A stretch of 44,041 nt of DNA from Planctomycetaceae bacterium (lineage in GTDB: Bacteria; Planctomycetota; Planctomycetia; Pirellulales; Pirellulaceae), in the NCBI GenBank assembly GCA_005778405.1, contig SXOA01000187.1, forward strand, positions 1 through 44,041. Reading direction: 5' to 3'. The notes under the pieces are model-generated. The model searched no databases and was not told the DNA's origin. It worked only from the letters and a program-made list of their open reading frames with translations. Numbering within the stretch: the stretch's first letter is position 1; every line of letters begins with the position of its first letter. Both the position numbers and the translations under genes were made by a program. Positions 35,525 through 44,041 of the stretch are shown piece by piece.

Positions 35525-38500
35525 ATGAATCGTCTTGCAATCGCCATCGTCGCTTGCATGTTTTGCTGTTTAACATTCCGTGTCAGCGCCCAGGACGCGA
35601 CCCCCAAGCCTCCCTACGAGCGGGTGCTTTCGGAGGAGCAAGCAAAACGCGCGGAAGAGCTTGGCAAGAAAATCGGCGAGTTGCAAGAAGCTGATGATTA
35701 CAAGGGCGCGAATCGAGCGGCGGAGGAGTTACTGACGCTGCGGACAAATGCCCAGGGTGCGGATCACTGGGAGACCACCTCGGCAAAGTCGTGGCTCGGG
35801 CAAGTCCAAAAAATTGCCGTTTTACCCCCGGAGCAGCGTGCCTCCTGGTGGAAAGCCCGCGCAGGGGCCGTCGAAGCTGGCAAACTGCACTCTCAGGGCA
35901 AATATGCCGAAGCTCTCAAGCTCAAGGAAGAATGGAGTCGCTCATGCGAGAGGGTTCTGGGCGAGAAAGATACTCAGACGGCGGGCACTTACAAGGGCCT
36001 GGCCAAGACCTTGGCTGCGATGCGAAAGTACGCCGAAGCAGAGTCGGTCTTGCGGAAGGCGCTTGCCATCGATCGTGAATTGGTTGGAGACGTGCATCCC
36101 TATACGGCTTACAGCTACGAGCTCCTCGCCGATAACCTGGAAGACCAGCGAAAGAACACCGAGGCGCTAACGTTGTTTCAAAAGGAGCTCGAAATCAACC
36201 GCAAGCTGTACGGAGAAAAACACAGCAAAACGGCCAATAGTTACAACTCGATTGCGATTAATCTAGAAAACCAGGCCAAGTACGCCGAGGCCCAACCCTA
36301 CTACCAGAGTTTTCTGGAACTTTATCGGGAACTAAACGGCGAGACGAACCCTTCCACGGCTACTGCCTATCTCAACCTTGGCCTGAATCTGGACCAGCAG
36401 GCGAAATATGGCGAAGCCCAACCCTTGTTGCAGAAAGCGCTCGACATTCAGCGGAAACTGCACGGCGAAAAACACGCCGACACTGGCGAGGCCTACAATT
36501 CCCTGGCGCTGAGCATTACGCACCAGGGCAAATTCGCCGAAGCTCAGCCGCTGTTTCAAATGGCCCTCGACATTCGTCGTGAAGTGCTTGGGGAGAGAAA
36601 TGCCGACACGACCGAAAGCTACAACAGTCTCGGCATCAATCTGAAAGATCAGGGAAGATACGCGGATGCTCAGCCCCTGCTGCAGAAAGCCCTGGATCTC
36701 AACCTGGATTTGTTTGGCGAACGCCACCTGGCCACCGCGAATTCCTACAACAGCCTGGCGATGAACTTGAGCGACGACGGGAAGCACGCTGAAGCCCAGC
36801 CGTTTTTCGAGAAGGCCCTAATCCTCAACCGAGATTTGTTCACTGATAAGCATCCCCGCACCGCGAACAGTTATACCAACTTGGGCTATTGCCTGTTTGG
36901 CCAGAACAAGTACACCGAGGCGCGGCCGATGATGGAAAAGGCGCTCGAAATCCGCCGGGAGTTTCTCGGCGAGAGACACCGCGACACCGCCCGCAGCTAC
37001 GGCAACCTTGGCACTGTTCTGGCCGAACAGAAAAAGTATGCGGAAGCTCTGCCCAACCACCAAAAGGCTCTCGACCTGCATTGTGAGCTTTTCGGCGAGC
37101 TGCATCCCGATACGTCGATGGGATACGTCAACCTGGCCGGACTTCAGCATCGACTCAAGGAATATGCCCAAGCCAAAGAGACGCTGAGGCGAGCTCTCCT
37201 TGCGTATGAGGCTAATCGCCTATCAGGCGCCAAAGGGCTTGCGAGAGCATCGCTGAGAATGCCCAATCCTTATCCGCCTCTTGCCATGCTTCAAGCGGCC
37301 AGCGAGCCAGAAGAAGCCTGGCTAAACACCGAATTAACGTTGGCGAGAGGGCTGCTTGATCAGCAGGCGCTGCGCAAGACCAGGGTGCTCGCTCCCGAGG
37401 AGCAGGCAGACCAGGAAAAATGGCAACAAGCGATCGTCGCGCTGCAAAAGGAGATCGTTTCTCTGCTGGCAAGTTCGCGCGGCTCGGAAGCCAGCTCGAA
37501 ACGGCTCGACCAACTCATTACCGAGCGCAAGGAACTGGAACAGCGTTTGGCGGTGCTGGCGGTTCGCGCGAGCCAAAGGGAAATAGCACCCACCGAGAAA
37601 ATCCAAGCGGCTCTTCCGGCGGACGCAGCCCTCGTTGTCTGGCTGGACGAAGGCAAAGTGGAGGAACACTGGGGCTGTATCGTGCGAAATTCGGGCTCTC
37701 CTCACTGGGAAAGGCTTCCCGGCTCGGGACCGGACGGTCAGTGGACTGATACGGACATTGACCTTGTTACCCAATTGCGGGGGGCAATCGCTCGAAATGG
37801 TTCTCCCGGAGAAATTGCCTCGCTTGCCGAGCGCTTGCATGCCCAGCGAATCGCTCCATTGCGGAGACATCTCGCTGGCGTCAAGTCTCTCTACGTGGTC
37901 CCGGTCGCGACAATGGCGAAGCTTCCCGTGGAAGTGCTGACAAACGAGTACACCGTCAGCTATGTTCCTTCGGGCACCTTTTTGGCCCGCCTGAAAGAAC
38001 AATCCCTTTCCAGCGGAACGGCAATGCTGGCGCTTGCCGACCCCGTTTTTGAACCCGGTGAAGCGGAAACCAGGTCCGCCACCTCGCCTCCCCCGAGCGG
38101 CCTGCTCATTACACAGGTCATCCTCGGCGGGCTCGCCGATCAGGCAAAACTGAAAGCAGGAGACCTGCTTCTAAAGTATCGCGATGTCGAGTTGACCACG
38201 ATTGAAGTGCTTCAAAAATCCGTGGCCGAACACGCCTCCGCGAAGTCCAATGCATTGACGGTCTGGAAAGCGGGTGCTGACAAACCGCTCGTTCTCGACG
38301 TTGCTCCCGGCAAGCTGAATGTGATGCTCGCGGAGCGGGGAGGTGTGTGGAATGAATTGCCCGGCACGCGCATCGAGGCGGACCGAATAAGCAAGCTCTT
38401 TGGCGAGCGCGCCAGGGTGCTGACCGATACCAGCGCCAGCGAGCAGGAGTTAGAGTCGCTGCGCCTGGCAGGCGAACTCACCAAGTATCGCTATCTCCAC

Positions 38501-39106
38501 TTCGCGACGCATGGAGAAGGGAACAACGTGCGGGCATTTGATTCGACGATCATTTTGGCCCAAGACAACTTGCCCAAGGATCCCATGCGTCAACCTGGCA
38601 AGCCGCTGATCAACGGGCAGGTCTCGGCGAGCGAAGTATTGGAATGCTGGGACCTTCACGCGGAGCTCGTCACACTTTCCGCTTGCGAAACGGCGACGGG
38701 AAGGGAAGGGGGTGGCGACGGTCAACTCGGTTTTGCGCAGGCGTTCCTCACCGCCGGTTCGCGGGCGGTCTGCTTGTCGCTCTGGAAAGTGGACGACATC
38801 GCGACCACGCTGCTTATGGATCGGTTTTATCAGAATCTGCTCGGAAAACGGCCGGGCCTGGATAAGCCGATGGGCAAGGCCGCGGCCCTGGCGGAGGCCA
38901 AGAACTGGCTCCGAAACCTCTTCTCCGACGAGGCCCTGAAATTGACGGCCGATATGACCAAGGGAGTCGTCCGCGGGAAGGGGCAAAAGGCCCTTCCGGT
39001 TGCTGCTGTTCCCAAAACGGACGATCCGGCTGCCGCCAAGACCTTCAAGCCGTTCGATCATCCTAAGTATTGGGCGGCGTTTATATTGATTGGCGACCCG
39101 AATTGA
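35525..39106 (+). CDS. Exported TPR - CHAT protease with inserted PDZ domain (paralog 1)
   Basis: 1193 residues from ATG 35525; the GTG at 35513 would add four residues before the signal peptide (MNRLAIAIVACMFCC.., cleavage near VSAQ). A kinesin-light-chain-type TPR array of ten exact 42-residue units spans about 144-563. A linker helix region follows, then a CHAT cysteine-protease domain from about 690 with the catalytic His996 (HFATHGEGN) and Cys1054 (LSACETATG). Between the CHAT strands ending LALADPVF and LPGTRIEADRI lies a PDZ-like domain (GLLITQVILGGLADQAKLKAGDLLLKY). It ends with a conserved tail, KYWAAFILIGDPN. It is probably periplasmic. Target and activation are unknown. Confidence 0.87.
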   Translation: MNRLAIAIVACMFCCLTFRVSAQDATPKPPYERVLSEEQAKRAEELGKKIGELQEADDYKGANRAAEELLTLRTNAQGADHWETTSAKSWLGQVQKIAVLPPEQRASWWKARAGAVEAGKLHSQGKYAEALKLKEEWSRSCERVLGEKDTQTAGTYKGLAKTLAAMRKYAEAESVLRKALAIDRELVGDVHPYTAYSYELLADNLEDQRKNTEALTLFQKELEINRKLYGEKHSKTANSYNSIAINLENQAKYAEAQPYYQSFLELYRELNGETNPSTATAYLNLGLNLDQQAKYGEAQPLLQKALDIQRKLHGEKHADTGEAYNSLALSITHQGKFAEAQPLFQMALDIRREVLGERNADTTESYNSLGINLKDQGRYADAQPLLQKALDLNLDLFGERHLATANSYNSLAMNLSDDGKHAEAQPFFEKALILNRDLFTDKHPRTANSYTNLGYCLFGQNKYTEARPMMEKALEIRREFLGERHRDTARSYGNLGTVLAEQKKYAEALPNHQKALDLHCELFGELHPDTSMGYVNLAGLQHRLKEYAQAKETLRRALLAYEANRLSGAKGLARASLRMPNPYPPLAMLQAASEPEEAWLNTELTLARGLLDQQALRKTRVLAPEEQADQEKWQQAIVALQKEIVSLLASSRGSEASSKRLDQLITERKELEQRLAVLAVRASQREIAPTEKIQAALPADAALVVWLDEGKVEEHWGCIVRNSGSPHWERLPGSGPDGQWTDTDIDLVTQLRGAIARNGSPGEIASLAERLHAQRIAPLRRHLAGVKSLYVVPVATMAKLPVEVLTNEYTVSYVPSGTFLARLKEQSLSSGTAMLALADPVFEPGEAETRSATSPPPSGLLITQVILGGLADQAKLKAGDLLLKYRDVELTTIEVLQKSVAEHASAKSNALTVWKAGADKPLVLDVAPGKLNVMLAERGGVWNELPGTRIEADRISKLFGERARVLTDTSASEQELESLRLAGELTKYRYLHFATHGEGNNVRAFDSTIILAQDNLPKDPMRQPGKPLINGQVSASEVLECWDLHAELVTLSACETATGREGGGDGQLGFAQAFLTAGSRAVCLSLWKVDDIATTLLMDRFYQNLLGKRPGLDKPMGKAAALAEAKNWLRNLFSDEALKLTADMTKGVVRGKGQKALPVAAVPKTDDPAAAKTFKPFDHPKYWAAFILIGDPN
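35954..37213 (+). repeat. Ten tandem 126-base units encoding KLC-type TPRs (paralog 1)
   Basis: The period is exactly 126 bases (42 codons) with no indels between units. The consensus is LxGExHxxTAxSYNxLAxNL followed by xxQxKYAEAQPLxQKALxIxRx. Units have diverged more from each other than those of the downstream paralog, suggesting an older array. Confidence 0.85.
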
Positions 39107-39135
39107 GCTGAGAAACCTAACTCTAATTAACGGCG

Positions 39136-42100
39136 ATGAAGGGCTATCTCATGTGGCGATTCCTTCTGGCGGGGCTCATCCTATCGGCCCCGATACTGTT
39201 GGCCGAGGACGCTGCGGTCGATTTAGAAAAGCCGCAGCATGAGAGAAAGCTCACGAGGGAGGACGCGAACAAAGCGGCGGAACTTCAGCAGAAGATCGAG
39301 GAGCTTGAGGACGCCGATGACTATGCTGGGGCGAGCCGGGCGACCGACGAATTACTGTCTCTGCGGAAATCATCGCAAGGAGCGGACCATTGGGAAACTG
39401 TGGACCTGCAGTGGTTTCGTGATGCTCAGAACAAGATTGCCGCATTAACTCCTGAGAAGCGTGCAGGCTGGCGTAAGGCGCTCCTGGGGGCACAAGAGGC
39501 TAGGCGACTGGATGGGAAAGAGCAACTCGCCAACGCTCAGCCGCTATGGCAAGAATATCGTCGGTGGTGTGAACAGACCCTCGGTGAGACGCACCCCGAC
39601 ACTGCTAGTTGCTATAACAACTTGGCCCATAACTTGAACCTGCTTGGAAAGAATTCCGAATCGCTGCTTCTGTATCAAAAAGCCCTGGAAATCCGCCGCA
39701 AAGTTCTCGGCGAGGAACACCCTTCCACCGGCGCAAGTTATAACAATTTGGCGTCCATTCTCCAGGATCAAGCAAAGCACGCCGAAGCGCACCCGCTTTA
39801 CCAGAAGGGTCTTGACATCCGCCGCAAAGTGCTGGGCGAAGAACACCCTTCGACCGCTGATAGCTACAACAACGTGGCGTCCAATCTCGGTGCTCAAGCA
39901 AAGCACGTGCAGGCGATGCCCTTGCACCAGAAGGCACTAGACATCCGCCGCAAGGTGTTCGGCGAAGAACACCCCGACACCGCCGATAGCTACAACAATC
40001 TAGCGTCCAGTCTGGACAGTCAAGGAAAGTTCGCCGAATCGTTGCCGTTGCTCCAGAAGGCCCTCGACATCCGCCGCAAAGCGCTCGGCGAAAGACACCG
40101 CTTCACCGCCGACAGCTACAACAATGTGGCGGGCAACCTCAACGCTCAGGCAAAGTACGCCGAGGCTCGGCTGCTGTACCAGAAGTCCCTCGACATTCGC
40201 CGAGAGGTTCTTGGGGAAGAACACCCCGACACCGCCAGTGGCTACAACAATTTGGCGATGAACCTGTGTGCGCAAGCGAAGTACGCTGAGGCCCATCCCC
40301 TCCTGGAGAAAGCCCTCGACATTCGCCGCAAGGCGCTCGGCGAAGATCACTCTTCCACCGCTGATAGCTACAATAATGTAGCGTCCAACCTCCAGGATCA
40401 GGGAAAGCATGCCGAGGCTCACCCACTCTACCAAAAGGCCCTCGATATCCGGCGTAAGGTGCTGGGTGAGGAACACTCTCGTACAGCCGATAGCTACAAC
40501 AACATGGCGTCCAACCTCGACGACCAAGGGAAGTTTACCGAGGCGCAACCGTGGTACGAGAAGGCTGTTGGAATACGCCGCAGAGTTCTCGGAGAAAGCC
40601 ATCCTTCTACCGCCGCTGGATACAACAATCTTGCGAGTAATCTCTATGCGCAGGCCAGGTACGCCGAGGCGCAGCCGCTGTTTCAGAAAGCCCTCGACAT
40701 CTGGCGCGGAACTTTGGGAGAAGATCACCCGACCATCGCACGGTGCTACAACAACATGGCAGCTAGCCTCCTGGCCCAAGGAAGGTATGTGGAGGCCCAG
40801 CCACTTTTTCAGAAGGCCCTCGACATTCGCCGCAAGGCACTCGGGGAGGAACACCCCGACACCGCCGTGTCCTACAACAATCTGGGAACCAACCTGGATT
40901 CGCAGGCGAGGTACGCCGAGGCCCTGCCATTAAAGCAAAAGGCCCTTGACATTTGTCGTAAGTCGCTCGGCGAGGAACACGCCACAACCGCCACCAGATA
41001 TGGCAACATTGCGGCCAATCTGCACGCTCAAGGGAAATATGCCGAGGCCCAGCCACTCTTCCAGAAGTCACTTGACATTTACCGAAAAGCTCTCGGCGAA
41101 GAACACCCCGACACCGCCAGAGGCTACAGCAATCTAGCCGCCATCTTGGATGCGCAGGCGAAGTATGCGGAAGCTGAGCCATTGTATCGAATGGCCCTCG
41201 ACATTCGCCGCAGAATGCTCGGGGAGGAACACCCGAGCACCGCCCTCAACTACACCAATTTGGCGGCTACTCTGAACTCGCAGGGGAACGATGCGGAGGC
41301 CCAACGACTGCACCAGAAAGCCCTCGATATTTGCCTCAAGTTGTTTGGCGATGACCACCCCGACACCGCCAGAGGCTACAACAATCTGGCGTCTATTCTG
41401 AGCGGGCGAGAGAAGTATGCGGAGGCTCAGCCCCTGTATCAGAAAGCTCTGGAAATTAACCGCAGGATCCTCGGAGAGGAACATCCGAGTACCGCGACTG
41501 GCTACGGTAACGTGGCGATTAACCTGGGTGCGCAGGCGCAATTCGCCGAGGCCCAGCCACTCTATCGGAAAGCGCTGGATATTCGCCGCAAGGTGCTCGG
41601 TGAAGAGCATCCCGAGACTGCCGATGGCTATAGCAATGAAGCGTTCAACTTGCACGCACTTAGCAAAGATTCCGAGGCTCTAGTTAGCCTCGGTCGGGCG
41701 ATTCACGCCCACGAGGCGAGTCGACAGGCGGGCGCAAAGAACCTTGATCGAGCCGCACTGGAAACTATCAATCCGCGGGGCCTGCTCGCTGCAATTCTGG
41801 CGGACACCAAGCCCACTGCTGCCTGGGAGGCAACGGAGATGACCTTGGCCCGTGGACTGCTTGACCAGCATGCCGCACAACTTCCGACAGCACTCACGTC
41901 CGTGGAATCGGTGGACCAATTAAGGTGGCGGAACGAACTGAACGACGCTCAATCGCAAATCCTGGTACTGGCCACAAAATCCACTCGCTCCGATGGTGAA
42001 TTGAAGCAACTCGAGGATTTGATCGCCCAACGTCAGCGGGCGGGAACAAAGCTGGCAGAAATCGCGGTGCGCGTAAGTCAGCGGGAAGTAGCGGCTTCCG

Positions 42101-43683
42101 AAGCGATTCTGGCGGCCTTGCCCGCCGAGAGTGCCCTCATGATTTGGGTCGATGAGAGTGACAAGAGCGGTTTACTGCAGGAACACTGGGGATGTGTGGT
42201 GCGTCCCTCTGGGGAGCCGAAGTGGGAGCGTCTGCCAGGTAGTGGTCGCATGAGCCAGTGGACGAAGGACGAAGAGAGTCTCTCCGTCAAACTACGAAAC
42301 ATGCTCGTCAGTAACGAGTCGTCATCCGACGTAGCCTCAATCGCGAAACAGGTTTACGAACAGCGTATGGCCCCACTGATGAAACACCTCCGCGGTGTGA
42401 AGACGCTCTACGTGGTTCCGGTCAACAATATGGCTGGCGTTCCCATCGAGGCGTTGACCTCGGATTTCACGATCAGCTACGTCCCCTCGGGCACCTTCCT
42501 GGCTCGGCTCAAGGAGCAAGCCCAACCAGCGGGTGATGCGCTGCTTGCTGTCGCGGACCCGGTTTTTGCCGACTCCGCTAACCAACCAATACGTCCTTCG
42601 TCACTTCCCCCCGGCGGTTTGCTCATTACCCAGGTGGTTCCCGGAGGCGGAGCGTCCGCGGCACAAATCAAGGCGGGGGACGTGCTGCTGAAGTATGGCG
42701 ATACCGAACTGACTGATGTCGACAAGCTGAAGGAGGCAGTTGCGGCCAACGCTGCCGCCAAGACGATTCCCGTAACCGTCTGGCGCGAGGATGCCGAGAA
42801 ACCATTCGTCCGCGACGTGGCTCCTGGCAAGCTGGGCGTCCTACTCGAAAAGGACCCGGCCCCATTCGCCATCGCCAATCGCCGCAAGAGCAATGCGATG
42901 CTACTCGCCCTTCGCGGCGGAGACTGGGGAGACCTTCCCGGCACGCGGGTCGAGGCGAGCCGAATTGGACAATTGATTGGAACAAATGCAACGGTGCTGG
43001 CCGACAGTGCCGCAAGTGAGCAAAAGCTGGAAGCGATGCGACAGGCCGGTGACTTGAAGAAGTACCGCTACTTGCACTTCGCTACGCACGGCGAAGGGAA
43101 CAACGTGCGGGCCTTTGAGTCGGCTCTCATCCTGGCACAGGACACGTTGCCCAAGGATCCCTTGCCGCGAGCGGGAGAGCCGTTCCTCAACGGACAACTC
43201 TCGGCAGCTGAGGTGCTGGAATTCTGGAAACTCGACGCCGAGTTGGTCACGCTTTCCGCTTGCGAAACAGCGGTCGGTCGGCAAGGGGGCGGTGACGGTC
43301 CGCTCGGATTTGCCCAGGCATTTCTGACCGCGGGAGCGCGGTCGGTCTGTCTGTCACTTTGGAAAGTGGACGACACGGCGACCACGCTCCTGATGGACCG
43401 CTTCTATCAGAACCTGCTTGGCAAACGGCCGGGCTTGGAGAAGCCGATGGGCAAGGCCGGGGCGCTGGCCGAAGCCAAGAACTGGCTCCGCAACCTCCCT
43501 TCCGACGAGGCCCTGAAATTGACTGCCGATATGACCAAGGGAGTCGTCCGCGGGAAAGGACAAAAGGCGTTGCCGATCGTTGCTGTTCCCAAAACGGACG
43601 ATCCGGCTACCGCCAAGACCTTCAAGCCGTTCGATCATACCAAGTACTGGGCGGCGTTCATATTGATTGGCGACCCGAATTGA
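39136..43683 (+). CDS. Exported TPR - CHAT protease with inserted PDZ domain (paralog 2, expanded array)
   Basis: 1515 residues. The signal peptide is WRFLLAGLILSAPILLA; the start is ATG 39136 or, in frame, ATG 39151. The architecture is that of the preceding gene: a short N-terminal region, 17 exact 42-residue TPR units (about 148-861), a linker, and a CHAT domain with His1318 (HFATHGEGN) and Cys1376 (LSACETAVG). A PDZ-like segment (GLLITQVVPGGGASAAQIKAGDVLLKYGD) is inserted before LPGTRVEASRI, and the tail is the same KYWAAFILIGDPN. A 20-residue insert after the PDZ (EKDPAPFAIANRRKSN) is absent from paralog 1. The gap between the two genes is 29 bases. Nucleotide identity is visibly highest in the last 200 bases. 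Confidence 0.87.
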   Translation: MKGYLMWRFLLAGLILSAPILLAEDAAVDLEKPQHERKLTREDANKAAELQQKIEELEDADDYAGASRATDELLSLRKSSQGADHWETVDLQWFRDAQNKIAALTPEKRAGWRKALLGAQEARRLDGKEQLANAQPLWQEYRRWCEQTLGETHPDTASCYNNLAHNLNLLGKNSESLLLYQKALEIRRKVLGEEHPSTGASYNNLASILQDQAKHAEAHPLYQKGLDIRRKVLGEEHPSTADSYNNVASNLGAQAKHVQAMPLHQKALDIRRKVFGEEHPDTADSYNNLASSLDSQGKFAESLPLLQKALDIRRKALGERHRFTADSYNNVAGNLNAQAKYAEARLLYQKSLDIRREVLGEEHPDTASGYNNLAMNLCAQAKYAEAHPLLEKALDIRRKALGEDHSSTADSYNNVASNLQDQGKHAEAHPLYQKALDIRRKVLGEEHSRTADSYNNMASNLDDQGKFTEAQPWYEKAVGIRRRVLGESHPSTAAGYNNLASNLYAQARYAEAQPLFQKALDIWRGTLGEDHPTIARCYNNMAASLLAQGRYVEAQPLFQKALDIRRKALGEEHPDTAVSYNNLGTNLDSQARYAEALPLKQKALDICRKSLGEEHATTATRYGNIAANLHAQGKYAEAQPLFQKSLDIYRKALGEEHPDTARGYSNLAAILDAQAKYAEAEPLYRMALDIRRRMLGEEHPSTALNYTNLAATLNSQGNDAEAQRLHQKALDICLKLFGDDHPDTARGYNNLASILSGREKYAEAQPLYQKALEINRRILGEEHPSTATGYGNVAINLGAQAQFAEAQPLYRKALDIRRKVLGEEHPETADGYSNEAFNLHALSKDSEALVSLGRAIHAHEASRQAGAKNLDRAALETINPRGLLAAILADTKPTAAWEATEMTLARGLLDQHAAQLPTALTSVESVDQLRWRNELNDAQSQILVLATKSTRSDGELKQLEDLIAQRQRAGTKLAEIAVRVSQREVAASEAILAALPAESALMIWVDESDKSGLLQEHWGCVVRPSGEPKWERLPGSGRMSQWTKDEESLSVKLRNMLVSNESSSDVASIAKQVYEQRMAPLMKHLRGVKTLYVVPVNNMAGVPIEALTSDFTISYVPSGTFLARLKEQAQPAGDALLAVADPVFADSANQPIRPSSLPPGGLLITQVVPGGGASAAQIKAGDVLLKYGDTELTDVDKLKEAVAANAAAKTIPVTVWREDAEKPFVRDVAPGKLGVLLEKDPAPFAIANRRKSNAMLLALRGGDWGDLPGTRVEASRIGQLIGTNATVLADSAASEQKLEAMRQAGDLKKYRYLHFATHGEGNNVRAFESALILAQDTLPKDPLPRAGEPFLNGQLSAAEVLEFWKLDAELVTLSACETAVGRQGGGDGPLGFAQAFLTAGARSVCLSLWKVDDTATTLLMDRFYQNLLGKRPGLEKPMGKAGALAEAKNWLRNLPSDEALKLTADMTKGVVRGKGQKALPIVAVPKTDDPATAKTFKPFDHTKYWAAFILIGDPN
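39577..41718 (+). repeat. Seventeen tandem 126-base units encoding KLC-type TPRs (paralog 2)
   Basis: Seventeen units of exactly 126 bases. Protein units are close to VLGEEHPDTADSYNNLASNL followed by xAQAKYAEAQPLYQKALDIRRK, and DNA stretches such as gacatccgccgcaa recur with few changes. High unit-to-unit similarity suggests recent expansion and possible copy-number change by recombination. Confidence 0.9.
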
Positions 43684-43729
43684 CGTTCGGAGACTCGACC
43701 GTTCTGAACGACTGAAGACGAGAAGATTA

Positions 43730-44032
43730 TCAAGTTGGCTCGTCATCGATCGGTGTTGCACCTGGCGGTGGGACAGCGCCGGTTTCGTGAACGTACTTGC
43801 TCCGCATTTTGGCGTACTCGTCGGGCGTGGGGAAGTTGACCGTGGTTTCGCCGCGCAGCACGGCCTGCTCGAAGAGCCGCTCCAGGTAGGGCCGGCACCA
43901 ACCGCAGCCGGTCCCCGCGCCGTAGCAGTCGGCAAGCTGCGCGGGGCGTTTGGGTTTTTCGATGCGAAGGTAGTTGAGAACCTTCCGCTGCGTCACATGG
44001 AAGCAGAGGCAAAGTTCGTCGTCGGGGGACAT
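43730..44032 (-). CDS. BFD-like [2Fe-2S]-binding protein, possibly 5' partial
   Basis: 100 residues. Four Cys in the C-x-C ... C-x2-C arrangement of the BFD/Fer2_BFD fold: CLCFHVT near the start and GTGCGWCRPYLERLF later. These bind a [2Fe-2S] cluster in bacterioferritin-associated ferredoxins and related redox proteins. The C-terminal 40 residues (PTPDEYAKMRSKYVHE and a Pro/Asp-rich tail) are an extension beyond the minimal BFD domain. The frame stays open to the right edge (E-E-C before the Met), so the true start may be upstream. The gene is convergent with the second TPR-CHAT gene and probably unrelated to it. Confidence 0.8.
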   Translation of the reverse strand: MSPDDELCLCFHVTQRKVLNYLRIEKPKRPAQLADCYGAGTGCGWCRPYLERLFEQAVLRGETTVNFPTPDEYAKMRSKYVHETGAVPPPGATPIDDEPT

Positions 44033-44041
44033 GCATTCCTC

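Noticed and set aside
39577..41718. Possible CRISPR array because of regular repeats
   Set aside because: The 126-base period is a whole number of codons, the repeats are coding, lie head to tail without spacers, and translate to TPR units.
35441..43683. A CRISPR-linked TPR-CHAT (Craspase-like) system
   Set aside because: No Cas gene or repeat array is present, and both CHAT proteins have signal peptides, unlike the cytoplasmic Craspase subunit.

Overview
The window looks like a chromosomal stretch of a GC-rich Planctomycetes bacterium, probably Pirellulales-like. The evidence is the gene content: a secreted sulfatase with the formylglycine motif, a Tat-exported DUF1501 protein, a secreted PQQ-type beta-propeller, the alternative bacterial GlmU-like nucleotidyltransferase, several Ser/Thr kinases, very large TPR-CHAT proteins, and small palindromic repeats of a type I recall from these genomes. 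No rRNA, tRNA, CRISPR array, transposase or phage gene was seen. No gap between genes exceeds about 250 bases.

Layout. 1-8.8 kb is mostly metabolism: the 3' part of a fused CysN/CysC (sulfate activation), a small secreted Gly/Tyr-rich protein, BioD, a HerA/DUF87-like ATPase, threonine synthase, an isoprenylcysteine-methyltransferase-like membrane protein and a GlmU-like enzyme. 8.9-15.5 kb is a signalling block. A REC-GGDEF-CBS protein with degenerate catalytic and acceptor residues is divergent from an FHA-EAL protein whose metal ligands are lost. Next to it is a Ser/Thr kinase fused to a tubulin-like (Tubulin_2-type) domain. 15.5-24.2 kb holds cell-envelope and secreted proteins: a frameshifted membrane-anchored protein, a propeller-like protein, an Ig-like secreted protein, a sulfatase, a PQQ-like propeller, a sulfotransferase and a DUF1501 protein.

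24.4-33.4 kb is one co-directional cluster with overlapping starts and stops: a DUF1444-like protein, a creatininase-family amidohydrolase, SoxD/MgdB-, SoxA/MgdC- and SoxG/MgdD-like subunits, a GlnT/GmaS-like glutamine synthetase, an MgsA-like glutaminase and an MgsB-like GXGXG protein. These correspond to most of the N-methylglutamate (methylamine) pathway. However, the catalytic SoxB/MgdA subunit and the FMN glutamate-synthase subunit MgsC are both absent from the cluster, so it is either completed in trans or does a different reaction.

33.6-43.7 kb holds a membrane-anchored Ser/Thr kinase followed by two tandem paralogous exported proteins. Each paralog has a kinesin-light-chain-type TPR array (10 and 17 units of exactly 42 residues) and a CHAT cysteine-protease domain with intact His/Cys and a PDZ-like domain inserted inside the CHAT fold. 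The window ends with a BFD-like [2Fe-2S] protein.

The strongest candidates for undescribed biology are the kinase-tubulin fusion beside a catalytically dead c-di-GMP pair, the kinase plus twin TPR-CHAT(PDZ) locus, the NMG-like cluster lacking two catalytic subunits, and palindromic repeats inserted in frame inside two protein genes. All functional statements are read from sequence motifs and family knowledge; no database search was run.
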